Shown: positions 1-9,019, numbered from the stretch's first letter. The stretch: 39,629 nucleotides of DNA from Marinitoga litoralis (GCF_016908145.1 NZ_JAFBDI010000021.1:1-39629); one strand, 5' to 3'. Notes: generated from the letters alone by a model not told the origin. Made by a program: numbers and translations.

Positions 1-2
1 TC

Positions 3-923
3 TCTTTTTATATGAGAAGAGTCTACCATATTTTTCTGCCTAGTGGACCATTTTTCAACTTTATTTCTTGTCCTATATTAGTATACACTATACAAGCTAG
101 TGCTCATTCGTTAGCAGGAGGAGCAGTTGCAGAAAGAAAACATGTTCCAATGTTAACTTCTTCTTCAACAAATCCATTAGTTACAAATAGAAAAAAATAT
201 GTCTCTCGTGTATGTTTTATAGATCCTTACCAAGGAGCAGCAGCAGCTTTATTTGCATTTAATAATTTAAATGCTAGAAAGGCAGCGGTATTTATAGATG
301 TTGAACAAGATTATAGTGTTGGTTTAGCTAATTTCTTTAAAAAGAAATTCCAAGAATTAGGTGGAGAATACTTTATCGAATTCTTTAAAACAGGTGACCA
401 AGAATTTAGTGCTCAAATTACTGATGCTTTAAATAAAAACCCTGACGTATTATACATTGCTGGATATTATCCTGAGATATCATTATTTGCAAGACAAGCA
501 AGAATGTTAGGATATAAAGGAGATATTTTAGCAGGTGATGGTGCAGAAGCTCCTGAATTAATAAAAATTGGTGGAGATGCTGTAGAAGGATTATATTATA
601 CAACACACTTCCATCCAAAAGGTGCAGCAACAAATATGACAAAAGTATTTGTTGAAAAATATAAAGAAAAATTTGGAGAAGAACCAGGTGCTTTACATGC
701 TTTAGGTTTTGATGCATATTTAGTATTAAGAAAAGCTATAGAAATGGCTGGAAAAGCTGATCCGGAAGCTATTGCAAAATCTTTGAGACAAGTAAAGAAT
801 TTTGAAGGTGCAACTGGGGTTATAACAATTAATAAAGATGGAGATGCAGAAAAATCTGTTGTTATTGATATGGTTAAAAATGGAGAATTTACATACGTAA
901 CAACTGTAAATCCTGCAGAATAA
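3..923 (+). CDS. livJ: Branched-chain amino acid ABC transporter substrate-binding protein, 5' partial
   Basis: This is the extracytoplasmic binding protein of a LIV-type ABC transporter. It captures leucine, isoleucine, valine or related ligands for the LivHM/LivGF complex encoded just downstream. From about residue 40 of the ORF the sequence is a typical type I periplasmic-binding fold (VPMLTSSSTNP, SRVCFIDPYQG, then the second lobe to the C-terminus). The reading frame is open to the window edge, and the signal peptide plus roughly 70-90 residues are missing, so the gene is 5'-truncated here. The ATG at position 12 has no ribosome binding site. The first 30 or so residues do not resemble the family, which suggests a contig-edge artefact or a lesion. 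Family assignment is firm; the exact amino acid specificity is inferred from the operon. Confidence 0.88.
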   Translation, partial: SFYMRRVYHIFLPSGPFFNFISCPILVYTIQASAHSLAGGAVAERKHVPMLTSSSTNPLVTNRKKYVSRVCFIDPYQGAAAALFAFNNLNARKAAVFIDVEQDYSVGLANFFKKKFQELGGEYFIEFFKTGDQEFSAQITDALNKNPDVLYIAGYYPEISLFARQARMLGYKGDILAGDGAEAPELIKIGGDAVEGLYYTTHFHPKGAATNMTKVFVEKYKEKFGEEPGALHALGFDAYLVLRKAIEMAGKADPEAIAKSLRQVKNFEGATGVITINKDGDAEKSVVIDMVKNGEFTYVTTVNPAE

Positions 924-933
924 TAGAATTATT

Positions 934-958
934 CCCCGGTTTATCCGGGGGTTTTTTT
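934..958 (+). terminator. Intrinsic terminator between livJ and livH
   Basis: CCCCGG (934-939) pairs with CCGGGG (945-950) around a short TTTAT loop, followed by GTTTTTTT. It lies 11 bases after the livJ stop and only about 20 bases before livH. Inference: partial termination here would make the binding protein more abundant than the membrane components. Confidence 0.85.
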
Positions 959-979
959 AAGAAATTGGAGGTGTCGGCA

Positions 980-1888
980 TTGAGTGGAGCTACATTTTTG
1001 CAAAATCTATTTAATGGGCTTATGTTTGGAGGATTATATGCCCTATTAGCAGTTGGATATACAATGGTATATGGTATATTAAGATTAATTAATTTCGCTC
1101 ATGGAGATATTATGATGATGGGCGTATATTTTGCTTTTTATGCCTCTTTAATGGGTTCCCCATTATGGTTATCTATTATTATTGGAGTTTCTGGTGCTGC
1201 TGTATTAGGATTCTTAATTGATAGAATAGCCTATAAACCATTAAGAAATGCACCAAGAATTTCTGCGTTAATAACAGCTATTGGTATGAGTTTCTTTTTA
1301 GAAAGTATAGCAGTTGTTCTTTTTGGTGCAGTTCCAAAATCTTTTACAGCTGTGTTTAATGAAAATAATAAATGGATAATGGACAAAACATGGAATGTAT
1401 TAGGTGCAAGAATTCCTGTAATGACATTTTTAATTTTCTTTGTAACAGCGATTATATTTTTTATTTTATTCTGGATTGTTTATAAAACGAAAATTGGTAT
1501 GGCTATGAGAGCTATATCATCAGATATACCAACCACTTCTTTGATGGGAATTAATGTAGATATGGTTATAGGTTTTACATTTGCTCTTGGTTCTGCAATG
1601 GCTGCAGCTGGTGGAATAATGTGGGCTATGAGATATCCAAATGTACAACCTTATATGGGATTTATGCCTGGCTTAAAAGCTTTTATTGCAGCAGTTTTAG
1701 GAGGAATAGGATCGATACCAGGTGCTGTACTAGGAGGTTTTATTTTAGGGTTACTTGAAATATTCCTTGTTGCCTTAATGCCAGGAGCAGCTGGTTATAG
1801 AGATGCTTTTGCATTTATCATTCTTATAGTAATATTATTAATAAAACCAGACGGATTATTGGGTAAAAAATCCGTAGTAAAGGTGTGA
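980..1888 (+). CDS. livH: Branched-chain amino acid ABC transporter permease LivH
   Basis: Inner-membrane permease of the LIV transporter, partner of LivM. The protein is about 302 residues and very hydrophobic, with the family opening segment (GGLYALLAVGYTMVYG, then LRLINFAHGD) and the C-terminal AFIAAVLGGIGSIPGA motif that contacts the ATPases. I chose the TTG start at 980 because GGAGGTG at 968-974 lies 5 bases upstream. The in-frame TTG at 965 would precede the ribosome binding site. LivM starts 4 bases after the stop, so the two are co-translated. Confidence 0.95.
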   Translation: MSGATFLQNLFNGLMFGGLYALLAVGYTMVYGILRLINFAHGDIMMMGVYFAFYASLMGSPLWLSIIIGVSGAAVLGFLIDRIAYKPLRNAPRISALITAIGMSFFLESIAVVLFGAVPKSFTAVFNENNKWIMDKTWNVLGARIPVMTFLIFFVTAIIFFILFWIVYKTKIGMAMRAISSDIPTTSLMGINVDMVIGFTFALGSAMAAAGGIMWAMRYPNVQPYMGFMPGLKAFIAAVLGGIGSIPGAVLGGFILGLLEIFLVALMPGAAGYRDAFAFIILIVILLIKPDGLLGKKSVVKV

Positions 1889-1892
1889 GAGC

Positions 1893-2981
1893 ATGAAGAA
1901 AATAAATTTGATTTTAACTCTTTCAACAATTGTATTATTTACCTTGTTTTTGTCTTATGCACAAGGGAATTTAGATGATTACACTTTGAGAATAATAACA
2001 TTAATTCCTATATATGGAATTATGGCTGTAAGTTTAAATTTGATAAATGGAATTACAGGGATTTTTTCATTAGGTCATGCAGGATTTGTATTATTGGGAG
2101 CATACACATCAGCATTATTAACTCTTGAACCATTTCAAAAAGAATTATCATATATAATAGTCCCTATACAACCTTGGTTATTAAATTTACATTCTAATTT
2201 CTTAGTTGCTACATTAGCTGGTGGAGTTATAGCTTCAATCTTTGCATTTTTAATAGGTTGGCCTACATTAAAATTGTCTGGAGATTATTTGGCAATTGCG
2301 AGTTTGGGATTTGCCGAGATTGCTAGAGTATTAGCAAATAATCTTATAAGTGTAACCAATGGTCCTTTAGGATTAAAAGGGTTGCCTAATTATACAAATT
2401 TATATTGGTCTTGGGGTTGGTTATTAGTTACATTGATTGCTATTATTAGTTTGGTAAAAAGTTCATATGGGCGTGCATTAATTGCTATCAGAGAAGACTC
2501 AATAGCCGCAGAATCTATGGGTATAAATGTATTTAAGCACGAATTAATGGCTTTTGTATTTGGTGCATTTTTTGCTGGAGTTTCAGGAGCATTATATGCT
2601 CACTGGTTAACAACAATAGATCCTAGAATTACTACATTTGGGCCATTATTAACTTTCTATGTATTAATCATGGTTGTTCTTGGTGGTTTAGGTAGTATAA
2701 CGGGTTCTTTAATAGGAGCAGGCGTATTTGCATTAATGTTTGAATATTTAAGATCTCTTGAAGAGCCTTTTGATTTATTTGGACTTCATGTACCAGGTAT
2801 TCCTGGAATGAGAATGTTAGTTATTTCAGCATTATTCATATTTATTATGATTTTCTGGCAAAAAGGTATTATGGGAAGAGCAGAATTCTCTTGGGAAAAA
2901 TTCTTAAAATTATTTGGTATAAAAGTAAAAAAACAATCATTAGCTGAGATATACCTAGGTAAAGAAGGTGAATCTAAATGA
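1893..2981 (+). CDS. livM: Branched-chain amino acid ABC transporter permease LivM
   Basis: Second membrane permease of the LIV system, 362 residues. It has an N-terminal membrane segment, the family motif around NLINGITGIFSLGHAGF, and a C-terminal MVVLGGLGSITGSLIGA coupling segment. An AAAGGTGTGAG ribosome binding site overlaps the end of livH. The last four bases overlap the livG start (ATGA), which indicates translational coupling. Length and motifs are normal for the family. Confidence 0.95.
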   Translation: MKKINLILTLSTIVLFTLFLSYAQGNLDDYTLRIITLIPIYGIMAVSLNLINGITGIFSLGHAGFVLLGAYTSALLTLEPFQKELSYIIVPIQPWLLNLHSNFLVATLAGGVIASIFAFLIGWPTLKLSGDYLAIASLGFAEIARVLANNLISVTNGPLGLKGLPNYTNLYWSWGWLLVTLIAIISLVKSSYGRALIAIREDSIAAESMGINVFKHELMAFVFGAFFAGVSGALYAHWLTTIDPRITTFGPLLTFYVLIMVVLGGLGSITGSLIGAGVFALMFEYLRSLEEPFDLFGLHVPGIPGMRMLVISALFIFIMIFWQKGIMGRAEFSWEKFLKLFGIKVKKQSLAEIYLGKEGESK

Positions 2982-3820
2982 AAAAAATACTTGAGATGAA
3001 CCACATTACAATGCAATTTGGAGGTTTGATTGCAGTAAATGATTTTAATAATCAACTATATGAAGGAGAATTATTAGGATTAATTGGACCTAATGGCGCT
3101 GGTAAAACAACAGCATTTAATGTAATTACAGGTATATATATTCCTACTAAAGGAAAGGTAATATATGATGGGATTGATATTACACCTTATAAGCCTCATG
3201 AAATAACTCATTTAGGTATATCAAGAACATTTCAAAATATTAGATTATTCCAAGACATGACTGTATTAGAAAATGTTATTGTTGCTCAGCATCATATGTT
3301 ATCTAATTCCGATGTAGATAAAATTTTAAAGAAAAATGGGAAAAAACCAAAAGGTAGTTCGCTATTATGGTTTTTAAAAGCTTTAACGAAAATTGGATAC
3401 TTTGGAAAAGAAAAAGAAATGATTAAAGAAGGCTTGCTATTATTAGAAAAAGTTGGGTTATTACATTTAGCCGAAGAAAAAGCTTCAGCTTTACCTTATG
3501 GTCTTCAAAGAAAACTGGAAATAGCTAGGGCATTGGCGACACACCCTAAAGTACTATTATTAGATGAGCCAGCAGCAGGTATGAATCCGCAAGAATCAGA
3601 AGAACTTATGCATTTTATTAGACAAATAAGGGATGATTTTAATTTATCTATATTATTAATTGAACATGATATGAAAGTGGTTATGGGGGTATGTGAAAGA
3701 ATTTTAGTATTAGATTATGGCGCTATAATTGCAGAAGGAAAGCCAGAAGAAATACAAAAAAATCCAAGAGTTATAGAAGCATACCTCGGAGAGGAGTGGA
3801 AAGATGCAAAAGCGGAATGA
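2978..3820 (+). CDS. livG: Branched-chain amino acid ABC transporter ATP-binding protein LivG
   Basis: Cytoplasmic ATPase of the LIV transporter, 280 residues. Visible motifs are Walker A GPNGAGKT near residue 37, the LivG-style signature LPYGLQRKLEIARAL, Walker B VLLLDEPAAGM and the switch region LLIEHDM. An insert of about 25 residues after the Q-loop region (around SNSDVDKILKKNGKKPKG) is typical of LivG rather than LivF. The start overlaps livM by 4 bases and the 3' end overlaps livF by 17 bases. Confidence 0.95.
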   Translation: MKKILEMNHITMQFGGLIAVNDFNNQLYEGELLGLIGPNGAGKTTAFNVITGIYIPTKGKVIYDGIDITPYKPHEITHLGISRTFQNIRLFQDMTVLENVIVAQHHMLSNSDVDKILKKNGKKPKGSSLLWFLKALTKIGYFGKEKEMIKEGLLLLEKVGLLHLAEEKASALPYGLQRKLEIARALATHPKVLLLDEPAAGMNPQESEELMHFIRQIRDDFNLSILLIEHDMKVVMGVCERILVLDYGAIIAEGKPEEIQKNPRVIEAYLGEEWKDAKAE

Positions 3821-4532
3821 TATTGTTTTAGAAGTTAAAGATTTAAATATATTTTATGGAGCCATACATGCTGTTAAAGGTATTAATATAAAAGTTCCAA
3901 AAGGAAAGATTGTTACTTTAATTGGTGCAAATGGTGCTGGGAAAACTTCCACTCTTTCAGCTATTGCTGGTTTGGTAAAACCTAAAAGCGGAGAAATACT
4001 ATATAAAAACAAAAATATAGCGGGAAAACCTTCTCATGAAATAAATAGACTTGGTATAGCTTTAGTTCCAGAAGGAAGGAGAATATTTCCTAACTTAACA
4101 GTTTATGAAAATTTAATGATGGGTGCTTATAACAGAAATGATAAAGAAGAAATAGAAAGAGATTTAAACTGGGTATTTAATCTTTTTCCAAGGTTAAAAG
4201 AAAGAATAAAACAACTTGGAGGTACATTGTCTGGTGGAGAACAACAAATGTTAGCTATTAGTAGAGCATTAATGGGAAAACCAGATTTGATAATGATGGA
4301 CGAACCGTCTTTAGGGTTAGCTCCTGTTCTTGTTTCTGAAGTTTTTGATATAATAAAAGTTATTAACGAAAATGGAGGAACAATCCTTCTTATAGAACAA
4401 AATGCAGCGCAAGCATTAAAAATATCTCATTATGGTTATGTTTTAGAAACAGGAAAAATTATTCTTGAAAACGAATCTGACTTATTATTAAAAGATGAAA
4501 ATGTACAAAAAGCATACCTAGGAATGGCATAA
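3804..4532 (+). CDS. livF: Branched-chain amino acid ABC transporter ATP-binding protein LivF
   Basis: Second ATPase of the LIV transporter, 242 residues, heterodimer partner of LivG. Motifs are Walker A GANGAGKT near residue 37, signature LSGGEQQMLAISRAL, Walker B LIMMDEPSLGLAP and switch LLIEQNA. The ATG at 3804 lies inside the end of livG and is preceded by GGAGAGGAG, so the start is well supported. It is the last gene of the operon and is followed by a strong stem-loop. Confidence 0.95.
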   Translation: MQKRNDIVLEVKDLNIFYGAIHAVKGINIKVPKGKIVTLIGANGAGKTSTLSAIAGLVKPKSGEILYKNKNIAGKPSHEINRLGIALVPEGRRIFPNLTVYENLMMGAYNRNDKEEIERDLNWVFNLFPRLKERIKQLGGTLSGGEQQMLAISRALMGKPDLIMMDEPSLGLAPVLVSEVFDIIKVINENGGTILLIEQNAAQALKISHYGYVLETGKIILENESDLLLKDENVQKAYLGMA

Positions 4533-4559
4533 TACGCCGTCACACTCCATTTTTATAAA

Positions 4560-4587
4560 GCAAAAGCTCCCGGATGAGAGCTTTTGC
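4560..4587. terminator. Bidirectional terminator between livF and queT
   Basis: A perfect 10-bp stem GCAAAAGCTC/GAGCTTTTGC with an 8-base loop lies between the convergent livF and queT genes. T-rich tracts flank it on both strands, so it can end both transcripts. Confidence 0.85.
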
Positions 4588-4589
4588 CA

Positions 4590-5054
4590 TTATTTTTCTT
4601 TAGAAAAAATACCTCTTTTTTCTAAGAAAATTAATAAAGGTAAACCTAATACATAACAAGCAATGAGTTCTCCTATTCCAATCCAAAATACGGTTGGCCA
4701 GTAAGGAACATTTGCTAAAGGTGCAACATATGCAGAAACACCAAAAGCATTTACAATTACTGGTGGTAATGGAGCTAAATATTTATTAGGCATTTTGTAA
4801 GTTAAAAATGCAGCTAATAAAGTTAAAGCACTCCCAAGGAAAATATCTATAGCTCCAAATCCTCCAAAAATATTTGCCAACATTGCACCAATATATAGTG
4901 CGGGAATAAAAATAGGATTAAAAAAAGGTAATACAGTTAATGCTTCAGATACTCTTACTTGTAATGGCCCATAACTTATGGGAGCTAATACAACTGTTAA
5001 TGCAACATATAATGCTGCAACTACACCTGCCAACACTAAGTTTTTAGTTTTCAA
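4590..5054 (-). CDS. queT: QueT-type queuosine precursor transporter (ECF S component)
   Basis: Small integral membrane protein of about 154 residues. It matches the QueT family: LAPISYGPLQVRVSEALTVLP near the N-terminus, IGAMLANIFGG and a LGSALTLLAAFLTYK segment. These proteins are substrate-binding components of energy-coupling-factor transporters that import a queuosine precursor such as preQ1 for tRNA modification. I chose the TTG at 5054: GGAGG (5067-5063) lies 8 bases upstream, whereas the longer GTG at 5063 is part of that ribosome binding site. A preQ1-I riboswitch immediately upstream independently supports the assignment. The ECF energising subunits are not in this window. Confidence 0.93.
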   Translation of the reverse strand: MKTKNLVLAGVVAALYVALTVVLAPISYGPLQVRVSEALTVLPFFNPIFIPALYIGAMLANIFGGFGAIDIFLGSALTLLAAFLTYKMPNKYLAPLPPVIVNAFGVSAYVAPLANVPYWPTVFWIGIGELIACYVLGLPLLIFLEKRGIFSKEK

Positions 5055-5063
5055 AGAAAACAC

Positions 5064-5098
5064 CTCCTTGTTTTGTTAAGGCGGGTGCCGCGACCGCC
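5064..5098 (-). ncRNA. preQ1-I (class I) riboswitch controlling queT
   Basis: Read on the minus strand, GGCGG (5098-5094) pairs with CCGCC (5084-5080) around a loop beginning TCGCGGCA. The A-rich tail TTAACAAAACAAGG follows. This tail is the same as in the structurally characterised Thermoanaerobacter tengcongensis (Tte) preQ1 aptamer, as I recall it. The last bases of the pseudoknot are the AAGGAGG ribosome binding site of queT. Inference: ligand binding hides the ribosome binding site and represses translation, as in Tte. Confidence 0.92.
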
Positions 5099-5105
5099 GG
5101 ACTAT

Positions 5106-5134
5106 ATTATATATAATATTTATTATTTTTGAAA
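5106..5134 (-). promoter_or_regulatory. Putative promoter of queT
   Basis: Minus strand -10 TATAAT (5111-5106) lies 17 bases from a weak -35 TTTCAA (5134-5129). The expected start site near 5099 coincides with the first base pair of the riboswitch stem, which supports it. The -35 is a poor match. Confidence 0.5.
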
Positions 5135-5144
5135 TAAAAGTATG

Positions 5145-5336
5145 TTAAAATAATGAAGTAATAAAAAATAAAATTATTCCTATTAATAAATATATTAATG
5201 CTTTCTTATCGCTTTTTTTTATTTTTTCTCCATCTTTCATATATCCTTTTCTTGTTTCTTTCACAGATGTATTAAATACATAAATTCCATTTAAGACGAA
5301 GAATACTCCAGCAAAGAAAAAAATATTAGCTAGCAT
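5145..5336 (-). CDS. Small membrane protein, unknown function
   Basis: A 63-residue protein with two predicted membrane segments (MLANIFFFAGVFFVLNGIYV and ALIYLLIGIILFFITSLF) joined by a short, strongly basic and charged loop. I do not recognise the family. GGAGGTAA lies about 7 bases before the ATG at 5336, and an extended -10 lies upstream, so it is probably a real gene. It is divergent from dnaB and upstream of queT. No terminator is evident between it and the queT riboswitch, so some read-through into queT is possible. Confidence 0.65.
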   Translation of the reverse strand: MLANIFFFAGVFFVLNGIYVFNTSVKETRKGYMKDGEKIKKSDKKALIYLLIGIILFFITSLF

Positions 5337-5355
5337 AGAATTACCTCCAAGACAT

Positions 5356-5390
5356 TTGATTTTTTACAATAAAGTATTATAATTATACCA
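5356..5390. promoter_or_regulatory. Overlapping divergent promoters for dnaB and the small membrane protein
   Basis: Plus strand: -35 TTGATT (5356-5361), 16-base spacer, -10 TATAAT (5378-5383), serving dnaB. Minus strand: extended -10 TGGTATAAT (5390-5382), serving the gene ending at 5145. The two -10 elements overlap by two bases, so simultaneous initiation should be mutually exclusive. Confidence 0.6.
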
Positions 5391-5415
5391 TATAGGATAA
5401 AAGGAGGTATTAAAT

Positions 5416-6813
5416 TTGAATAAAGAAATTGTACCACCACATAGTACAGAGGCCGAAGAAGCTTTATTAGGAAGTATATTTTTAGACCCTCAAATTTTGC
5501 CTGATATTTTAGAAGAAGTAAGATCTAATGATTTTTATAATCAACAATATCAAATAATTTTTAGAACAATAGAGGATTTATTTGATAGAGGATTACCAGT
5601 GGATGCTATTACAGTTATGGAAAATTTAAGAAATGCAAATTTATTAGAAAAAGCTGGTGGAGAGGATAAATTAATATATTTAGCAGAAGTAGTGCCAACC
5701 CCGGCAAATGCATTATATTATGCTAAGATAGTAAAAGATAAATCTTTATTGAGGAGTTTAGTTTCAGCAAGTTCTGAAATAGTAGAAGCTACAAAAATTA
5801 TGGGCGAAGCTGAAGAGATACTGGATTTTGCTGAAAAGAAAATATTTGAAATTGCTGAATCAAGAGCTACAAGAACATATGATTCTGTTCCTAATATTGT
5901 TCATGATGTTTTTGAGAAATTAGATGAATTAAAAAAGAGAGCATCTGTTGAACCCAATGCACTTGTTACAGGTCTACCTACAGGGTTTATATCTTTAGAT
6001 AGATTAACTTCAGGGTTTCATAAGTCTGATTTAATTATTATAGCTGCAAGGCCATCAATGGGTAAAACAGCATTTGCTTTAAATGTAGCGAGCAATTTAG
6101 CATTAAAATATAACATTCCAATAGCGATGTTTAATCTTGAAATGTCTAAAGAACAATTAGTTCAAAGAATTTTATGTGCAGAAGCTCAGGTGGATTTGCA
6201 AAAAGTTAGAACCGGAATGTTAAATAATGAAGATTGGAATAAATTAGTTACTGCTGCCCATAAATTATCTCAATCAAAAATTGTCGTTGATGATGAACCA
6301 GGTCTGGATCCTAGAACTTTAAGAGCAAAAGCTAGAAGAATGAAAAGAGAATATGGTATTGAAGCCATTTTTATTGATTATTTACAATTGATGTCTACTA
6401 AAGGTAGAGGTTCTGAAAGTAGGCAACAAGAAATTTCTGAAATATCTAGATCTTTAAAACTTTTAGCTAGGGAATTAAATGTTGTTATAGTTGCTTTATC
6501 ACAATTATCTCGTGCTGTTGAGCAAAGAGAAGATAAAAGGCCAAGGCTGAGTGATTTAAGAGAATCTGGAGCAATTGAACAAGATGCTGATATGGTAATG
6601 TTCTTATACAGAGATGCGTATTATAAAAGGAAAAAAGAAAGTGAAAATAATAAGGATAAGAATAATGAAAATTTAATATTAAATCATCCTCACGAATCTG
6701 AATTAATAATCGGAAAACAAAGAAACGGTCCGGTTGGAACTATTAAATTGATGTTTGATCCAAAGGTTACATTATTCTTTGAAAAAGATAGTATTCATAG
6801 TGAAACATATTAG
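5416..6813 (+). CDS. dnaB: Replicative DNA helicase DnaB
   Basis: Hexameric helicase that unwinds DNA at the replication fork, 465 residues, normal length. The N-terminal DnaB domain (HSTEAEEALLGSIFLDPQ) is followed by the RecA-like domain with Walker A ARPSMGKTAFALN near residue 215, Walker B AIFIDYLQLM, and the conserved LSQLSRAVEQREDKRPRLSD and ESGAIEQDADMVMFLYRD segments. No intein is present. The TTG start at 5416 has GGAGG 8 bases upstream. rnr follows after 10 bases. Confidence 0.96.
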   Translation: MNKEIVPPHSTEAEEALLGSIFLDPQILPDILEEVRSNDFYNQQYQIIFRTIEDLFDRGLPVDAITVMENLRNANLLEKAGGEDKLIYLAEVVPTPANALYYAKIVKDKSLLRSLVSASSEIVEATKIMGEAEEILDFAEKKIFEIAESRATRTYDSVPNIVHDVFEKLDELKKRASVEPNALVTGLPTGFISLDRLTSGFHKSDLIIIAARPSMGKTAFALNVASNLALKYNIPIAMFNLEMSKEQLVQRILCAEAQVDLQKVRTGMLNNEDWNKLVTAAHKLSQSKIVVDDEPGLDPRTLRAKARRMKREYGIEAIFIDYLQLMSTKGRGSESRQQEISEISRSLKLLARELNVVIVALSQLSRAVEQREDKRPRLSDLRESGAIEQDADMVMFLYRDAYYKRKKESENNKDKNNENLILNHPHESELIIGKQRNGPVGTIKLMFDPKVTLFFEKDSIHSETY

Positions 6814-6823
6814 GAGGGAAAAA

Positions 6824-9019
6824 ATGGAAAAAAGTATAAAAGAAATAATTATAAAAATAATTAAAGAAAAACCATTGTTACAAAAGGAAATATATGACAA
6901 GTTAAAATTAAAAACCAAAGAAGAAAAAAGAAAGATAAGAAATATTTTAAATGAATTATTAGATGATGGAGAATTGTATAAAAACTCTAAAAATAAGTAT
7001 TGTATTCCTGGTAAAAATATGAAAATTGGAATTATTGAATTTACTAGAAGAGGTAGTATGGCATTTGTTACTACAAAAAATGGTGATGAAATAGCAATAA
7101 CATTGGAAAATGTGAAGGATGCTATGCATAAAGATTTAGTTTTAGTTGAAATAATAGGTAATTGGAGAGATTTACCAAAAGGAAAAGTTTTAAGAGTGTT
7201 AAAAAGAGGATTAAATAAGGTTGTTGGGATTTTTGAACAAAAAAAGCTTTTTGGTTTTGTATTACCAATTGATCAAAAAATAAATACAGATTTTTATGTA
7301 TCTCCTGAAAATTTCAACAAAGCCAAACCTGGCCAAATTGTAGAAGCTGAAATAATAAAATATACACACAAAAATCCTGAAGTAAAAATAACAAAAATAA
7401 TAGGGGATGTTAATGAACCTAAAGTGGATTTACCAATTGTAATTATTAAACACGATTTGCCAGAGCCTGGTATATTTCCTGAAAATGTAATGAAAGAAGC
7501 ATTGAAAATACCAAAAACTATACAAGAAAAGGATTTAAAAGGAAGGAAAGATTTTAGAGATGAAGTAATTGTTACAATTGATGGAGACACTGCGAAAGAC
7601 TTCGATGATGCAGTACAAGTAAAGAAATTGGAAAATGGCAATTATTTATTAGGTGTTCATATTGCTGATGTATCTCATTATGTTAAAGAAAATTCTAAAT
7701 TAGATAAGGAAGCATTTAAAAGAGGAACTAGTGTTTATTTGATTGATACAGTAATACCAATGTTACCTCATGAATTATCTGATTGGATATGTTCTTTAGT
7801 AGAAAATGAAGATAGATTAACTATGTCTCTTATTATGGAAATAGATAAACATGGTGATGTGGTAAATTATGATGTATATAATGGAGTAATTAGAAGTAAG
7901 AAGAGATTAACATATAATAAGGTAAATAAATTGTTAAACAATGAAGCAGATGAGGAGTTGGAAAAGGAAATAGGTTGGCTTAGACCTGATTTGGAATTAA
8001 TGAAAGAATTAATGGAAATAATTAGAGAAAATAGAAAAAGAAGAGGAGCTATATTAGATATAGAAGGTGGAGAAGTTAAATTTATATTTGATGAAAAAGG
8101 AAATGTTGAAGATATAATTCCTGTGGAAAGAGGTATTTCGGAAGTTATCATTGAAGAATTTATGATAAAAGCTAATGAAACTATAGCTTCAATTTTCGAT
8201 TCACAAGGTTTACCATTTATATATAGAATTCACGAAGAACCAGATCCAGATATGTTATTACAATTAAAAAACTATTTGGAGATAATGGGTTTGAAATATC
8301 GATTTCCTAAAAATATTCATCCAAAATTATTACAAGATATGTTGGAACATTTAAAAGATCATCCTTTGAAAAAAAGTATTCAAAAACTTCTAGTTAGATC
8401 TTTAAAAAGAGCTGTGTATTCAGATTTAAATGTTGGACATTTTGGATTAGCTTCTGAAAATTATACCCATTTCACATCACCTATAAGAAGATATCCTGAT
8501 CTAATAGTACATAGATTATTGAAAAAATATCTAAAAAATAACGGAACTTTAAGTAATAGTGAAATTGAAAAATATACAAAATTATTACCAGAAATTGCAG
8601 CGTATTCATCTAAGAGGGAAAGAGTTGCCAATGAAGCTGAATGGGATTTAGCTGATATGAAAAAAGTTGAATATATTATGAGCCACATGGATGAAATATT
8701 CGAAGTATTTATTACAAATATAACAAAATTTGGTATGTTTGCCGAAATCCCAGATAAATTTATTCAAGGTTTGATTCATGTTTCTACAATGGATGATTAT
8801 TATGTATATAATGAGAAACAGAATGTATTAATAGGTGAAAGAACAAAGAAGGTATATAGACTTGGAGATAAAGTAAAAGTTAGAGTGAAAAATGCAAATA
8901 AGTTAACAGCTGAAATAGACTTTGAAATAGTGAAAAAAGATGATGATAAACTAGAAAAAGAATTGAAAAAAATGTATCCAAATGCAAAAGTAAAGATTAA
9001 GAAAAAAAGAAAGAAATAA
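6824..9019 (+). CDS. rnr: Ribonuclease R
   Basis: Processive 3'-5' exoribonuclease of the RNase II/RNB family, which degrades structured RNA, about 731 residues. Order of domains: N-terminal winged helix (residues 1-60), cold-shock-type OB domains (about 65-210), the RNB catalytic domain with the metal-binding DGDTAKDFDDA cluster near residue 255 and GVHIADVSHYV, a C-terminal S1 domain (EVFITNITKFGMFAEIP) and a lysine-rich tail. I chose ATG 6824 because TAGGAGGG directly precedes it; the open frame upstream overlaps dnaB and lacks a ribosome binding site. It is probably co-transcribed with dnaB. Confidence 0.95.
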   Translation: MEKSIKEIIIKIIKEKPLLQKEIYDKLKLKTKEEKRKIRNILNELLDDGELYKNSKNKYCIPGKNMKIGIIEFTRRGSMAFVTTKNGDEIAITLENVKDAMHKDLVLVEIIGNWRDLPKGKVLRVLKRGLNKVVGIFEQKKLFGFVLPIDQKINTDFYVSPENFNKAKPGQIVEAEIIKYTHKNPEVKITKIIGDVNEPKVDLPIVIIKHDLPEPGIFPENVMKEALKIPKTIQEKDLKGRKDFRDEVIVTIDGDTAKDFDDAVQVKKLENGNYLLGVHIADVSHYVKENSKLDKEAFKRGTSVYLIDTVIPMLPHELSDWICSLVENEDRLTMSLIMEIDKHGDVVNYDVYNGVIRSKKRLTYNKVNKLLNNEADEELEKEIGWLRPDLELMKELMEIIRENRKRRGAILDIEGGEVKFIFDEKGNVEDIIPVERGISEVIIEEFMIKANETIASIFDSQGLPFIYRIHEEPDPDMLLQLKNYLEIMGLKYRFPKNIHPKLLQDMLEHLKDHPLKKSIQKLLVRSLKRAVYSDLNVGHFGLASENYTHFTSPIRRYPDLIVHRLLKKYLKNNGTLSNSEIEKYTKLLPEIAAYSSKRERVANEAEWDLADMKKVEYIMSHMDEIFEVFITNITKFGMFAEIPDKFIQGLIHVSTMDDYYVYNEKQNVLIGERTKKVYRLGDKVKVRVKNANKLTAEIDFEIVKKDDDKLEKELKKMYPNAKVKIKKKRKK

